Positions 8,601-18,145 are shown, counted from the stretch's first letter. The stretch: DNA of 64,000 nt from Vibrio sp. LaRot3 (GCF_027587025.1 NZ_JAPPTI010000001.1:1054001-1118000); one strand, 5' to 3'. Numbers and translations: made by a program. Notes: a model not told the origin generated them from the letters alone.

Positions 8601-9252
8601 GCAGTTGCCCTCCTTGTAGTCTAATGCGACCTTCCATATGTTGAGCAACTTTTTCACTGTGAGTAACAAGGAATAAAGTGCACTCTAACTGTTTCGTTAA
8701 CGTTGTGAGTAGGCGCATTACCGCTTCTGCATTACGTTCATCTAAGCTACCCGTAGGCTCATCGGCCAACAGTAGTTTCGGCTCCATGTATAATGCACGA
8801 GCAATCGCAGCACGCTGCTGCTGACCACCAGACACTTCTTCAGGGTAACGCCCCAATAATGGCATAAGATCCAAAGCAGACAGAATTTGACGCCATAGGC
8901 CCTGATCTTCAGGTAAGCCTTTTAACTGACGGCAAAAACGGATGTTATCGGCAATATTCAAGGTAGGCAGCAAGTTAAACTGCTGAAAAATCAGGCCAAT
9001 GTTGTTCCGGCGGTAAGCAGTGCGCTTACTCTCTTTACCATCGTGCATGATAAAATCTGAGAACTCAATTTGGCCTGAATCTACAACATCTAAGCCAGCG
9101 ATAAGGTTTAGCAGTGTACTCTTTCCAGAACCACTTTCGCCCATTAAGGCAATTTGCTCACCTTGTTGCAACGACAATTCAGCACCTTGTAAAACGGGGT
9201 GGAACTCACCACCATCTACATAGCCCTTACAAAGGTCTGTTAGCCGTAACAT
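8581..9252 (-). CDS. ABC transporter ATP-binding protein (LolD/MacB/YbbA type)
   Basis: 223 residues, standard for this class. Walker A GESGSGKST (38-46), Q-loop Gln90, signature VSGGQQQR (140-147) and Walker B LLLADEP (160-166) are intact, with a switch His in LVTHSE. It powers the FtsX-type permease encoded next. First gene of a three-gene operon (ATPase, permease, AttH-like protein) with overlapping or abutting reading frames. Confidence 0.93.
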   Translation of the reverse strand: MLRLTDLCKGYVDGGEFHPVLQGAELSLQQGEQIALMGESGSGKSTLLNLIAGLDVVDSGQIEFSDFIMHDGKESKRTAYRRNNIGLIFQQFNLLPTLNIADNIRFCRQLKGLPEDQGLWRQILSALDLMPLLGRYPEEVSGGQQQRAAIARALYMEPKLLLADEPTGSLDERNAEAVMRLLTTLTKQLECTLFLVTHSEKVAQHMEGRIRLQGGQLHVMARS

Positions 9253-9374
9253 TACTCGCTCACTTAAGAATAAATTAGGAGTGTGAATCTACACTAATTC
9301 AGGCTCTGTAGGAAGCGTTTTGACTACCAGATCACAAGAAACGCATTAATTTGCATATAAGCGACATCTTAGAT

Positions 9375-10751
9375 CTAATTTTCAATCAAATTCTTTAGCC
9401 ATTTCTTGCTATTCATGCGCCAGATTGAGCCGCCCCATTTGATCACTTCTTCGGTCAAAAACAGTAAGTAAACCCACTCTGGCGGCCAGCCAAGAGTAAT
9501 GGCAGCAAATGCAGCAACAGGAATACCAATCAGCCATTGAGCAATAAGGTCTTGATACAAACAAAACTTCACATCCCCACCCGCGCGAAGAACGCCAACA
9601 ATGACGGTCATCGGTACTGAGCGTAAGATAATGCCGATGCTCAAAATCACGATGAACTTGTCTGCTAAGCTTCTGGTTTCGGCACTTAACGCACTGAACG
9701 AATCCAGTACCAAGCCTTGCACTAAGAACAATAGCAGCGATACGACAACTGCCACTAGTACGCTCAGCAAAGTTACGCCGATTGCTTGGTAAAACGCTTC
9801 ATCGTATTTCTTCGCCCCGATTTGATTACCAATCAGTACCGCTGCGGCATTCGACATACCAATCAAAAGTGCCAAAGAGATCGATTCCACCGGCGTCATT
9901 ACCGATAACGCCGCTAAACCTTGCACCCCAGACTGTCCCATGATCGCATGATAAACAAACAATCCACCAGCCCAAGCAAGGAAGTTAAAAGTCGTCGGCA
10001 TAGAGAGTTTTAAAAATCGAACAACTTTATCCCAAACTAACGTCGCCCCAATATCTTTTAAGCCGAAGGCAAGTAAGTGCTTTTTAAAGTGCAGGTAACC
10101 GTACAAGGTTGCGACTTCAATAGCACCACTCAGCACAGTCGCAATCGCTGCGCCTTTGATGCCCATCGGCGGAATACCAAACTTACCGAAGATAAATATC
10201 CAGTTAAGAAAAACATTGGATAAAATACCGATACCACTGAAGAAAGTGCTGACACCCGGTTTGTGCATCGCACGTAAACCCACCGCCATACTTGCAACGC
10301 AAGCAACCGCTAGCATGGTTACCGATGTAATCACCATGTATTGACTGCCCAACTGAATCACTTCATCCGAGTCCGTCGTTAAACCCATAATCTGCTCTGG
10401 GATTAAGATAAAAATCAGTGCAGTCAGTAAACCAAACAAGCTCGCGACAAACCATGTCAACGCGGTACTTTCTCTGACTCCTTGGCGATCACCAGCGCCC
10501 CAATATTGCGCTGTTAACATCGCACCACCGGTTGTTACACCCACCAACATGATGGTGGTAACAAACGTTGCACGAGCCGCAACCCCAATGGCGGCGATTT
10601 CCGCCTCACCCAATTGGCCTAGCATTAATACATCGACCAAGCCTCGGCTTGAAAACATGATGCTTTGCAGAGTAATCGGTAAGGCAATAGCGATAAGACG
10701 ACGCAAAAAATCGCCTTTAGTGTGGTCAAAAACTTGTGAAAACAAAGACAC
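9375..10751 (-). CDS. MATE-family multidrug efflux transporter
   Basis: 458 residues, about 12 membrane segments, with the internal two-fold repeat of MATE (NorM-type) transporters. Segments such as GLVDVLMLGQLGEAEIAAIGVAARA and AAAVLIGNQIGAK are diagnostic. It would export cationic drugs or dyes using Na+ or H+. The start is GTG at 10751, preceded by GAGGTT; I see no nearer ATG that keeps the first helix. Vibrios carry several paralogues and I cannot say which this is. It is divergent from the Rossmann-fold gene at 10851, with about 100 bp between for both promoters. Confidence 0.92.
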   Translation of the reverse strand: MSLFSQVFDHTKGDFLRRLIAIALPITLQSIMFSSRGLVDVLMLGQLGEAEIAAIGVAARATFVTTIMLVGVTTGGAMLTAQYWGAGDRQGVRESTALTWFVASLFGLLTALIFILIPEQIMGLTTDSDEVIQLGSQYMVITSVTMLAVACVASMAVGLRAMHKPGVSTFFSGIGILSNVFLNWIFIFGKFGIPPMGIKGAAIATVLSGAIEVATLYGYLHFKKHLLAFGLKDIGATLVWDKVVRFLKLSMPTTFNFLAWAGGLFVYHAIMGQSGVQGLAALSVMTPVESISLALLIGMSNAAAVLIGNQIGAKKYDEAFYQAIGVTLLSVLVAVVVSLLLFLVQGLVLDSFSALSAETRSLADKFIVILSIGIILRSVPMTVIVGVLRAGGDVKFCLYQDLIAQWLIGIPVAAFAAITLGWPPEWVYLLFLTEEVIKWGGSIWRMNSKKWLKNLIEN

Positions 10752-10850
10752 TTACAACCTCAAAAGAAAATTGATTGGTACAATTACCAAATCAGCAAGC
10801 TATTATAGAATGACGCATAAAAAACAACCACATAAATAGTAGGTGTCCCG

Positions 10851-12293
10851 ATGAAAAGAGTCCTAGTTTTAGGCGCTTCAGGTTATGTTGGCTCTCAATT
10901 ATTAAATTTACTATGCGACGAGGGCTACCAAGTCACAGCGGCAGCAAGACAAATCGACTACCTCACCGCACGAGCGCTGCCACATGCAAATCTTGAAATC
11001 TGCTATTTAGATTTAGCGGATAAACATGCAACGGCTGAACTAATACCACAATTTGATCTGATCTATTTTCTAGTTCATGGCATGGCGCATGGCCATGATT
11101 TCGTCGATTATGAAATTGGCCTAGCAGAAAATTTCCGAGATGCATTAAAGAACTCCAAAGTCGAACATGTAGTTTATCTCAGCGCCATCCAACCACAAAC
11201 AGGCGACTCTCAGCACCTAAAAGCACGCCAAATGACGGGCGAAATCATTCGCCAAGCTAATATACCTGTTACGGAACTACGCGCAGGTGTCATTATCGGC
11301 CCGGGCTCCGCCGCATTTGAAATTATGCGTGACTTTGTTTACAACCTACCCGTTTTAGTTACCCCTAAATGGGTTGACTCTAAAGCCAACCCTATCGCGC
11401 TACAAAACCTTAACCATTACTTGCTTTGTTTAGCAAAATCGACACCAAACCAGCACCAACTATTCGAAGTTGGCGGGCCTGATACCCTCTGCTATCGAGA
11501 TCAATTTGAAGTTTTATGTCAGGCCAGTAACCGCCCATATCGATTATGGTCAACCCCACTACTGACACCCACCATGGCATCACATTGGCTTGGCATTGTT
11601 ACTTCTGTACCTGCCAGTATTGGTAAAGCCTTAATGGCTGGGCTTGAACATGATTTCATTGCCAACAGTGCCGATATCCAATCGAAATTCCCCCAACAGA
11701 TGATCAGTTTTAAAGAGATGGTGGAGCAAAGTATCGAAAGCGAAGGGGAGTTTGTCAGAAGTAACGTATGGGGCTTTGATCCAACGGCATTCAAACGCTG
11801 GCAATCTGGTTATGGCTATTACCCAAAACAAACCGGAGAAAGCCAAATAACCTCCGCATTGGCCAATGAGATTTGGCAAGTCGTTAGCAAAATTGGTAGT
11901 AAAGAAGAAGGCTATTTCTTTGCCAATGGCTTATGGCGAACGCGAGAATGGTTAGACATTTTCTTTGGTGGTCAAAAGCCAATTCGCCGCAGACCTGAAG
12001 GACCAGAACTCCGAGTTGGGGATTTCATTGACTCGTGGAAAGTCATCCGCTGCGAACGAGAAAAATTTATCTCGCTATTGTTTGGCATGAAAGGCCCCGG
12101 TTTAGGGCGATTGGAATTCACCATTCAAGATCATGGCGAACATCGAAGTGTCAATGTCACCGCATGGTGGCACCCGCAAGGGTTCAAAGGATTACTTTAC
12201 TGGTTTGCCATGATGCCAGCGCACCTGTTCATTTTTAAGGGCATGATTAAAGCGATATGCAATAAAGCAGAAGGAAACAATAACGCTCCTTAA
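10851..12293 (+). CDS. NAD(P)-binding SDR-like protein with C-terminal DUF2867-type domain
   Basis: 480 residues. The N-terminus MKRVLVLGASGYVGSQLL carries the GxxGxxG Rossmann nucleotide-binding motif of atypical SDR/NmrA-like proteins. The C-terminal half (about 320-475) resembles DUF2867, with conserved segments VGDFIDSWKVI, GMKGPGLGRLEF and VTAWWHPQGFKGLLYWFAM and a probable membrane-interacting helix. Proteins of this layout are common in gamma-proteobacteria, but the substrate is not established. SD GTGTCCCG is weak. Confidence 0.8.
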   Translation: MKRVLVLGASGYVGSQLLNLLCDEGYQVTAAARQIDYLTARALPHANLEICYLDLADKHATAELIPQFDLIYFLVHGMAHGHDFVDYEIGLAENFRDALKNSKVEHVVYLSAIQPQTGDSQHLKARQMTGEIIRQANIPVTELRAGVIIGPGSAAFEIMRDFVYNLPVLVTPKWVDSKANPIALQNLNHYLLCLAKSTPNQHQLFEVGGPDTLCYRDQFEVLCQASNRPYRLWSTPLLTPTMASHWLGIVTSVPASIGKALMAGLEHDFIANSADIQSKFPQQMISFKEMVEQSIESEGEFVRSNVWGFDPTAFKRWQSGYGYYPKQTGESQITSALANEIWQVVSKIGSKEEGYFFANGLWRTREWLDIFFGGQKPIRRRPEGPELRVGDFIDSWKVIRCEREKFISLLFGMKGPGLGRLEFTIQDHGEHRSVNVTAWWHPQGFKGLLYWFAMMPAHLFIFKGMIKAICNKAEGNNNAP

Positions 12294-12305
12294 AGGAGCG
12301 TTATT
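12279..12305. terminator. Intrinsic terminator overlapping the SDR-like gene stop
   Basis: AATAACGCTCCT / AGGAGCGTTATT, 12-bp perfect stem. The stop codon TAA (12291-12293) forms the loop. It can serve both convergent transcripts. Confidence 0.8.
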
Positions 12306-12334
12306 CTTAGGTCTATTCAGTGCACTAGCGCAAC

Positions 12335-12994
12335 TTATACCGTATAACTCAGCGGAATCTCAGCGAGCTGGCTGCCCTTATTGCCCGGATAGATGACATA
12401 CTCACCGTGGTATTTCACGTTAGATTTATAGTCAGTCACCTTGTGCAGCATAAAGCCTGCGTTGGTCGCCATCTCAATAAACTGAGCATGATGACCACGA
12501 ACAAACCAACTCATCGGTTTTACAAGCGCTTCGCCATCAAAACAGTTGTCACATTGGTCGGCACACAGCGCCAAAGAGTTTTGGCCTTCGGTGTAAATTT
12601 GCACTTTACCTGCGCCGACAATTGGCTCCGATGTTGAGACGTCCCAGCCCTGCTGTTCCATTTGGTCAAGAAACGCTTCAATATCGCTATCTTTAATCAC
12701 ACGTTCCGCTTCGCCTTCTGGGAAAAATTCACCATAAAACTTAGCGATACGTTGGAAAGTAAACATTAAGTTAGCGTCGTTACCTTTCGAGCGCCCTGTT
12801 TTTTGCCAGCGAGTAAGATCGGCAACCACACTACGGTGGCCGCTTTGCGTTTTTAACGCTTTAGTTACCCAACGCACTAAAAAGTGGTTGTTGGCAACCG
12901 GTGCATTCACCGCTTTACCTGCTTTATGTAACTCATCAAGCTCTGCTAGAGCACTGTTTACTAACTTTTGAATTTCTACTGTGTATTCAGACAT
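12335..12994 (-). CDS. DUF2913-family protein
   Basis: 219 residues, soluble, no signal peptide. It resembles the Vibrio DUF2913 family (assigned from memory): HFLVRWVTKALKT near the N-terminus, then a helical region and a C-terminal beta part with YSVKYHGEYVIYPG-like residues. Two cysteine-containing motifs (CADQCDNC) around residue 150 could bind metal, an inference. The ATG at 12994 shares one base with the TAA of the upstream MFS gene (TAATG), so translation is coupled. Function unknown. Confidence 0.65.
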   Translation of the reverse strand: MSEYTVEIQKLVNSALAELDELHKAGKAVNAPVANNHFLVRWVTKALKTQSGHRSVVADLTRWQKTGRSKGNDANLMFTFQRIAKFYGEFFPEGEAERVIKDSDIEAFLDQMEQQGWDVSTSEPIVGAGKVQIYTEGQNSLALCADQCDNCFDGEALVKPMSWFVRGHHAQFIEMATNAGFMLHKVTDYKSNVKYHGEYVIYPGNKGSQLAEIPLSYTV

Positions 12995-14199
12995 TAAGCC
13001 TTTCTTCCAAATATCCAATAAAATGCGGCAGACAATAAAGAACATGCCGTCATTACAATAATCATTGGCCAAGCCACACCATTTGGTAGAGCGGCGACAA
13101 TCGCACCGACGATAGAACCAATACCAAAACGTAACGTGCCCGCTAATGAAGAGGCCGTTCCCGCCATAGTTGGATAGCCACTCAATAGCAGCCCCATCGC
13201 ATTACTACCTATGGTTGATAGTGTACCAATAAATAAAACTACAAATGGCACGATGCCCCAAAGACCGAGATCCATCGACCACGCAACAAACAAGCCGATG
13301 CCAGCTAACAACTGCACCCAGAGGCCAAATTGCAACATGGCATGAGAGCCGACTTTCTTAACCATACGGCCGTTAATGCTGGTCATAATAATCATAGCAA
13401 TGATGTTTAAACCAAACAGATAACCGAAATGGTCTGGCCTCACGCCGTAGATGTCGATGTAAACAAATGAACCTGCGGTTAAAAAGGCAAACATACCGGA
13501 AAACGAAAAAGCACCCGAAAGAATTAAGCCTATTGCAACAGGGTTACGGCATAAACGAACGTAATTGCGCAATGTCGTCGCCAAGCGCAGTGGCTGACGA
13601 TTTTCCACCTTGAGTGTTTCTGGAATTTTCCATAGCACTAATGCAATCACAACCGCCGCGAAAATCGCTAACACCCAAAAAATCGAACGCCAGCCAAACC
13701 ATATGGCTAAGTAGCCACCAATCATAGGCGCAACTAACGGTGCAATGGTGATCACCAAGGTGACGAAAGACATGGCACGGGCAAAATCTTCACGATCAAA
13801 CATATCACGCACGACTGCTTGAATGATGACCGCCGCAGCAGCGCCTGCAAAACCTTGCGCAGTCCGCACCCATGTAAGGGCATCAATACCGTGAGTCGTG
13901 GCGCTGACAACAGCAGCCAAGCCAAAGAATAGCACGCCTAAAATAAGCACTGGTCGGCGGCCAAAGCTGTCTGCTAATGGGCCATGAATCAGCTGACCTA
14001 ATGCAAATCCGGCGGTATAGGCGGTTAAAGTAAATTGAACATCACCTGCCCCGACGCCTAGATCGCGAGCAATGGTCGGCATTGCAGGCAAATACATGTC
14101 GATAGCAAGGGGCGTAAGCGCACCAATTGCACCTAAAACGAGAAATAAAAGGAAACTGATCTGCGGTGTATTTTGTTGCGATGTTGAAGTGTTCGACAT
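12994..14199 (-). CDS. Bcr/CflA-family drug resistance MFS transporter
   Basis: 401 residues, 12 membrane segments, DHA1 family. Diagnostic segments are LTPLAIDMYLPAMPTIA in helix 1, the loop 2-3 motif GPLADSFGRRPV, and GFAGAAAAVIIQAVVRD in helix 4. The ATG at 14199 has SD AGGAG; the 17-residue upstream extension is unlikely to be translated. Exports drugs such as bicyclomycin or chloramphenicol in relatives. Coupled to the downstream DUF2913 gene. Confidence 0.9.
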   Translation of the reverse strand: MSNTSTSQQNTPQISFLLFLVLGAIGALTPLAIDMYLPAMPTIARDLGVGAGDVQFTLTAYTAGFALGQLIHGPLADSFGRRPVLILGVLFFGLAAVVSATTHGIDALTWVRTAQGFAGAAAAVIIQAVVRDMFDREDFARAMSFVTLVITIAPLVAPMIGGYLAIWFGWRSIFWVLAIFAAVVIALVLWKIPETLKVENRQPLRLATTLRNYVRLCRNPVAIGLILSGAFSFSGMFAFLTAGSFVYIDIYGVRPDHFGYLFGLNIIAMIIMTSINGRMVKKVGSHAMLQFGLWVQLLAGIGLFVAWSMDLGLWGIVPFVVLFIGTLSTIGSNAMGLLLSGYPTMAGTASSLAGTLRFGIGSIVGAIVAALPNGVAWPMIIVMTACSLLSAAFYWIFGRKA

Positions 14200-14386
14200 A
14201 CGTCTCCTACTCGGTTGCGAATGCGATGCAGCGCTCCTTGCTGCAACCAAACAGATTTCGAGACTAAAGCTCTTCCAGCTTTATTATTGTTTTAATCGAA
14301 TATAATCGCTGATTCATGCCTAAAACACTAGTTCCCAGTAGGAAGCAAACAATTTCCCAGCGGCGTGATTATTTCTCTAAACGAAG

Positions 14387-15082
14387 CTATTTCCAGATAG
14401 AATCGACTTCTTCTTGAGTCAGGTAACGATATTCACCTAGCTCTAAAGACTCATCCATCTCAATCTCACCAATTCGCTCACGGTGAAGGAATTCAACCTT
14501 ATTACCAAGCGCAGCGAACATGCGTTTTACTTGATGGTATTTACCTTCATGAATGGTCAACAACACCTCCTTCTCCGCTCGCACTTCAAGTTTCGCAGGT
14601 AACGTTAAACCTTCTTCACTCTTCAGCTGAATACCTTGCGTAAACTTCTCTTCATAATCTGGCTGAACAGGGTCTGCCAACCAAACTCGGTAAGTTTTCT
14701 CACACTTGTGCTTTGGTGACGTAATACGGTGTGACCACTGGCCATCATCGGTCATCAGAACTAAACCGGTTGTATCGACATCTAAGCGGCCAGCAAAATG
14801 CAGCTTATCCATTTTGACTTCATCTAACAGAGTAAACACGGTTGGGTTGCTGCCATCTTCATGTGAACAAACAAAACCCTCTGGTTTATAAAGCATGATG
14901 TAACGAGGACCATGAAGCTGCAGTTCACGACCTTGCCATTCAACCACATTGTCTTCGGTCAACTTCGTTGAACCACTCTTCACCATCTCGTCATCGACCG
15001 TAACTGTCTTTGATTTTAGGATTTGAGTCGCCTCTCTACGGGTGACACCAAGTACATCACATAAAAATTTATCTAAACGCAT
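14387..15082 (-). CDS. rsuA: 16S rRNA pseudouridine(516) synthase RsuA
   Basis: 231 residues. N-terminal S4 RNA-binding domain (MRLDKFLCDVLGVTRREA), then the pseudouridine synthase domain with the catalytic motif GRLDVDTTGLVLMTDDG (nucleophile Asp101, matching E. coli Asp102) and HEGKYHQVKRMFAALGNKV near the C-terminus. Modifies U516 of 16S rRNA. Divergent from radD. Its ribosome-binding site lies within an inverted repeat (see 15084-15112). Confidence 0.95.
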   Translation of the reverse strand: MRLDKFLCDVLGVTRREATQILKSKTVTVDDEMVKSGSTKLTEDNVVEWQGRELQLHGPRYIMLYKPEGFVCSHEDGSNPTVFTLLDEVKMDKLHFAGRLDVDTTGLVLMTDDGQWSHRITSPKHKCEKTYRVWLADPVQPDYEEKFTQGIQLKSEEGLTLPAKLEVRAEKEVLLTIHEGKYHQVKRMFAALGNKVEFLHRERIGEIEMDESLELGEYRYLTQEEVDSIWK

Positions 15083-15083
15083 G

Positions 15084-15112
15084 AATACCTCATCTCTCTT
15101 AGCTGAGGTATT
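15084..15112 (-). promoter_or_regulatory. Hairpin burying the rsuA ribosome-binding site
   Basis: Perfect 9-bp inverted repeat AATACCTCA (15084-15092) / TGAGGTATT (15104-15112), 11-nt loop. In rsuA mRNA the 3' arm contains the Shine-Dalgarno GAGG and ends one base before the ATG. A TATAAT -10-like sequence for radD overlaps the outer end (15112-15117). Translational control is inferred. Confidence 0.5.
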
Positions 15113-15155
15113 ATAATCGGCTTAATCTAAATAGTTGAGCTATTTCACAGAATTT

Positions 15156-16895
15156 ATGTACACCCTGCGCCCTTATCAAGCGGATTCCGTCAAAGCGGTT
15201 ATCCATTATTTTCGTAAACACTCTACTCCTGCCGTTATCGTGTTACCGACAGGGGCAGGAAAAAGCCTTGTGATTGCAGAGCTAGCCCGTTTAGCCAAAG
15301 GGCGAGTATTGGTATTGGCGCACGTAAAAGAGCTGGTAGAACAAAACCATGCCAAGTACGAAGGTTACGGGCTAACAGGGTCAATTTTCTCCGCCGGTCT
15401 TGGCAGAAAAGAAACCGACCAACAAGTGGTGTTTGCTTCAGTACAATCAGTAGTGCGCAATCTTGATGCGTTTAAAGATCAATTTTCTCTGTTAGTCATT
15501 GATGAATGCCACCGAGTCCCAGAAGACAAAAACAGCAGCTATCAAAAAGTAATTTCACACCTGCGCGAGCTAAACCCCGGCTTGAAGGTACTTGGCTTAA
15601 CCGCAACCCCTTATCGCTTAGGCGTAGGTTGGATTTACCAATATCACACACGCGGTCAAGTGCGCAGTGAAGATCCTCGTTTCTTTAGAGACTGTATATT
15701 CGAACTGCCTATTCGTTATCTGCTGGATGAAAACTTCTTAACACCGGCTCGCATGATGGATGCGCCAGTTCTAAGCTACGACTTCTCCCAATTAAAACCG
15801 GCATCCACAGGTCGATATAAAGAATCTGAGATGGACATGGTGATTGATCAAGCTAAGCGAGCAACTCCGCAAATTGTTCAGCAGATCATTCAAATGGCGC
15901 AAGATAAACAAGGCATTATGATCTTTGCTGCAACGGTACGTCACGCACAAGAAATCCACTCATTACTGCCCGCTGAACAAGTAGCCATCGTGATTGGTGA
16001 TACGCCAACGCCAGAGCGTGATGACATCATCCAACGCTTTAAAGATCGTAAAATCAAATATCTGGTTAACGTTTCAGTACTAACAACAGGGTTTGATGCC
16101 CCTCATGTCGACTTAATTGCCATTCTTCGTCCCACCGAATCAGTGAGCCTTTATCAGCAAATTGTAGGTCGCGGTTTACGTCTATCGGAAGGAAAAACTG
16201 AATGTTTGGTGCTTGATTACGCTGGCAACAGTTATGACCTTTATCAACCTGAAGTAGGTAATCCAAAACCAGATTCTGACAGCGAAATCATCACTATCCC
16301 CTGTCCTGCATGCGGCTTTAACAACAACTTCTGGGGAAAACTCGACAGTAATGGCTTTTTAATCGAGCATTTTGGCCGTCGTTGCCAAGGTTACTTTGAA
16401 GACGATGAAACTGGCGAACGTGAACATTGCGGCTATCGTTTCCGAGCGAAGTATTGTGGTGAATGTGGTGCAGACAACGACATCGCAGCGCGCATTTGTC
16501 ATGAGTGTGATGCAACCCTAGTTGATCCAGACAAAAAGCTAAAAGAGGCACTTAACTTAAAAGATGCCTTAGTATTTGAATGCTTAGAAATGGACTTAAC
16601 CACTTTTAAAGATGACAAAGGTAAAAACCAATTGCGCGTGACCTACCGCGGGGAAAACCAAGCGCAAGTACACGAGTTTTGGTCACTCACCACCAAAGCA
16701 CAAAAAAAGCGTTTTCAAGACCAATTTGTAAGGCCGCACCTCGCCGATCGACATCGACCATTTGAAGAAGCCTCCCCTTCGAAAGTGGCGGCGAATCAAC
16801 ACAGATTCCGTCCCCCTCAATTTGTCATTGCACGTAAATCCGGCCGATTCTGGAAAATGCGCGACAAAATCTTTGCTGATGAACTAAGCCAATAA
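15156..16895 (+). CDS. radD: RadD (YejH) superfamily II DNA repair helicase
   Basis: 579 residues, near the E. coli RadD length of 586 and similar along its whole length. Motif I PTGAGKS (31-37), motif II DECH (116-119), motif III LTATP, and C-terminal helicase motif IVGRGLRLSEGK. A cysteine-rich zinc region follows (CPACGF...CGYRF...CGECGADNDIAARICHECD). Acts in recombinational repair and double-strand-break tolerance with RecA. The ATG at 15156 matches the E. coli start (MxxTLRPYQ); an upstream TTG is in frame but less likely. Confidence 0.95.
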   Translation: MYTLRPYQADSVKAVIHYFRKHSTPAVIVLPTGAGKSLVIAELARLAKGRVLVLAHVKELVEQNHAKYEGYGLTGSIFSAGLGRKETDQQVVFASVQSVVRNLDAFKDQFSLLVIDECHRVPEDKNSSYQKVISHLRELNPGLKVLGLTATPYRLGVGWIYQYHTRGQVRSEDPRFFRDCIFELPIRYLLDENFLTPARMMDAPVLSYDFSQLKPASTGRYKESEMDMVIDQAKRATPQIVQQIIQMAQDKQGIMIFAATVRHAQEIHSLLPAEQVAIVIGDTPTPERDDIIQRFKDRKIKYLVNVSVLTTGFDAPHVDLIAILRPTESVSLYQQIVGRGLRLSEGKTECLVLDYAGNSYDLYQPEVGNPKPDSDSEIITIPCPACGFNNNFWGKLDSNGFLIEHFGRRCQGYFEDDETGEREHCGYRFRAKYCGECGADNDIAARICHECDATLVDPDKKLKEALNLKDALVFECLEMDLTTFKDDKGKNQLRVTYRGENQAQVHEFWSLTTKAQKKRFQDQFVRPHLADRHRPFEEASPSKVAANQHRFRPPQFVIARKSGRFWKMRDKIFADELSQ

Positions 16896-16940
16896 CAATG
16901 ATATAGGCTCATTAATTTGAGCCTATATCATTGATTTTAT
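16896..16940 (+). terminator. Intrinsic terminator after radD
   Basis: 16-bp stem CAATGATATAGGCTCA / TGAGCCTATATCATTG immediately after the stop, followed by ATTTTATT. The T-run is weak but the stem is perfect. Confidence 0.65.
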
Positions 16941-17000
16941 TCTAGACAATGGGATTTCCACCCTGTTTAATAGCGTCTCAATAACAATACAAACAACTCA

Positions 17001-17663
17001 ATGGCGTTAAACATGGAATCATTCAACCAATTTTTAGACTCGCTTCGCACTCAACCTGAATCAGTTCGACTAGAACTATTAAACAACTACATTGCTGCGC
17101 ATCCTGATTGCCCACAAGCCTACTATCAACGCGGGCTTATCCTTGGTTACGACTACACCTACAACAAAGACAAACTGGTTCACCTTGAATACGGCGATTC
17201 CGACCAAGCCATTGCAGATTTTGAAAAAGCCATTGAGCTCGATCCTAAGTTCGTCGCCGCTTACGCAGAAAAAGCATCGCTTTACTTACACCTTGACATT
17301 GATGACCAAGGCGGCGCAGAACTGATGGAGCATGCGCTAACAATCGATCCAAACAATATTCCATGTATGAACCTCTACATGTCTCTAACTTCGACTCAAG
17401 GCATGAATGGTGAATGCATTGAAATAACCAAACGAATCATAGAGCTAGAGCCAACGGCTAAGCACAAGTTTCACCTAGCAGAAGTCTATTTCTTTATCGG
17501 CGAACAGTATGTTGGCTTACTTGACGATGAAAGCCGCGAGAACTTAGAACAAGCAGTCGTTCACTTTGACCAAATCATCGCAGAAAACGAAGACCCAGAC
17601 TTGGTCAAAGAAAGCAAAGAAATGCGTCAACAAGCGACTGAACTATTAGCGACGATGAACTAA
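17001..17663 (+). CDS. Tetratricopeptide (TPR) repeat protein
   Basis: 220 residues, soluble, no signal peptide. At least three TPR units: AYYQRGLILGYDY, DQAIADFEKAIELDPKFVAAYAEKASLYLHL, and AELMEHALTIDPNNIPCMNLYMSL. Acidic C-terminus. It probably acts as a protein-interaction scaffold; no partner is evident. An in-frame ATG at 17013 is an alternative start, and neither has a clear SD. It lies just upstream of the PepSY/two-component cluster but no shared function is suggested by sequence. Confidence 0.8.
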   Translation: MALNMESFNQFLDSLRTQPESVRLELLNNYIAAHPDCPQAYYQRGLILGYDYTYNKDKLVHLEYGDSDQAIADFEKAIELDPKFVAAYAEKASLYLHLDIDDQGGAELMEHALTIDPNNIPCMNLYMSLTSTQGMNGECIEITKRIIELEPTAKHKFHLAEVYFFIGEQYVGLLDDESRENLEQAVVHFDQIIAENEDPDLVKESKEMRQQATELLATMN

Positions 17664-17738
17664 TTTCCTTCATGATTCACTTTGTATTCATGTTCAACAT
17701 CCTATAATGGTTCTATGATTTTGTGGAAAGGTAACGCT

Positions 17739-18143
17739 ATGTTTAATAAACAATTGATTCTGACAATAGCTCTTGCAGGATGCGCGGCTGTGTCTTTCCC
17801 AAGCTTGGCTGACCATCAAGGCGATGGTCATGCGTTAGTTCGCGATGTCGAAAAGCCAGGCACAAAGATTGAATTTGAAGAAGACCAAGATGAAGTCTAT
17901 CGCGCGGTAAAAAGAGGCTATATCCGTCCTTTTTCCGAGATGTATGCAGCCGTTGAGCGCGATCTACATGGCCGAATCATCAAAGTCGAGCTAGAAGAAG
18001 ATGATGACATTTGGGTTTATGAGCTAAAGCTCAACTACAACAACAACATCATCAAAGTGGAATACAACGCTCAAACCCTTGAAATGACGCTCATTAAAGG
18101 GCGTAATTTCAAGCAAGCCTTAAAAAACACAGAAGATAAATAA
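17739..18143 (+). CDS. Periplasmic PepSY-domain protein
   Basis: 134 residues with a cleavable signal peptide (about 1-24, FPSLA/DH). The mature part carries one PepSY unit: EVYRAVKRGYIRPFSEMYAAVERDLHGRIIKVELEEDDDIWVYELKL. The ATG at 17739 follows SD GGAAAGG; upstream in-frame starts would spoil the signal peptide. Encoded 2 bp before a response regulator. In V. cholerae a matching locus (VC1637-VC1639) was reported as a periplasmic protein controlled by its two-component system in response to polymyxin B (from memory). It is probably the system's output or sensor accessory. Confidence 0.82.
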   Translation: MFNKQLILTIALAGCAAVSFPSLADHQGDGHALVRDVEKPGTKIEFEEDQDEVYRAVKRGYIRPFSEMYAAVERDLHGRIIKVELEEDDDIWVYELKLNYNNNIIKVEYNAQTLEMTLIKGRNFKQALKNTEDK

Positions 18144-18145
18144 TA

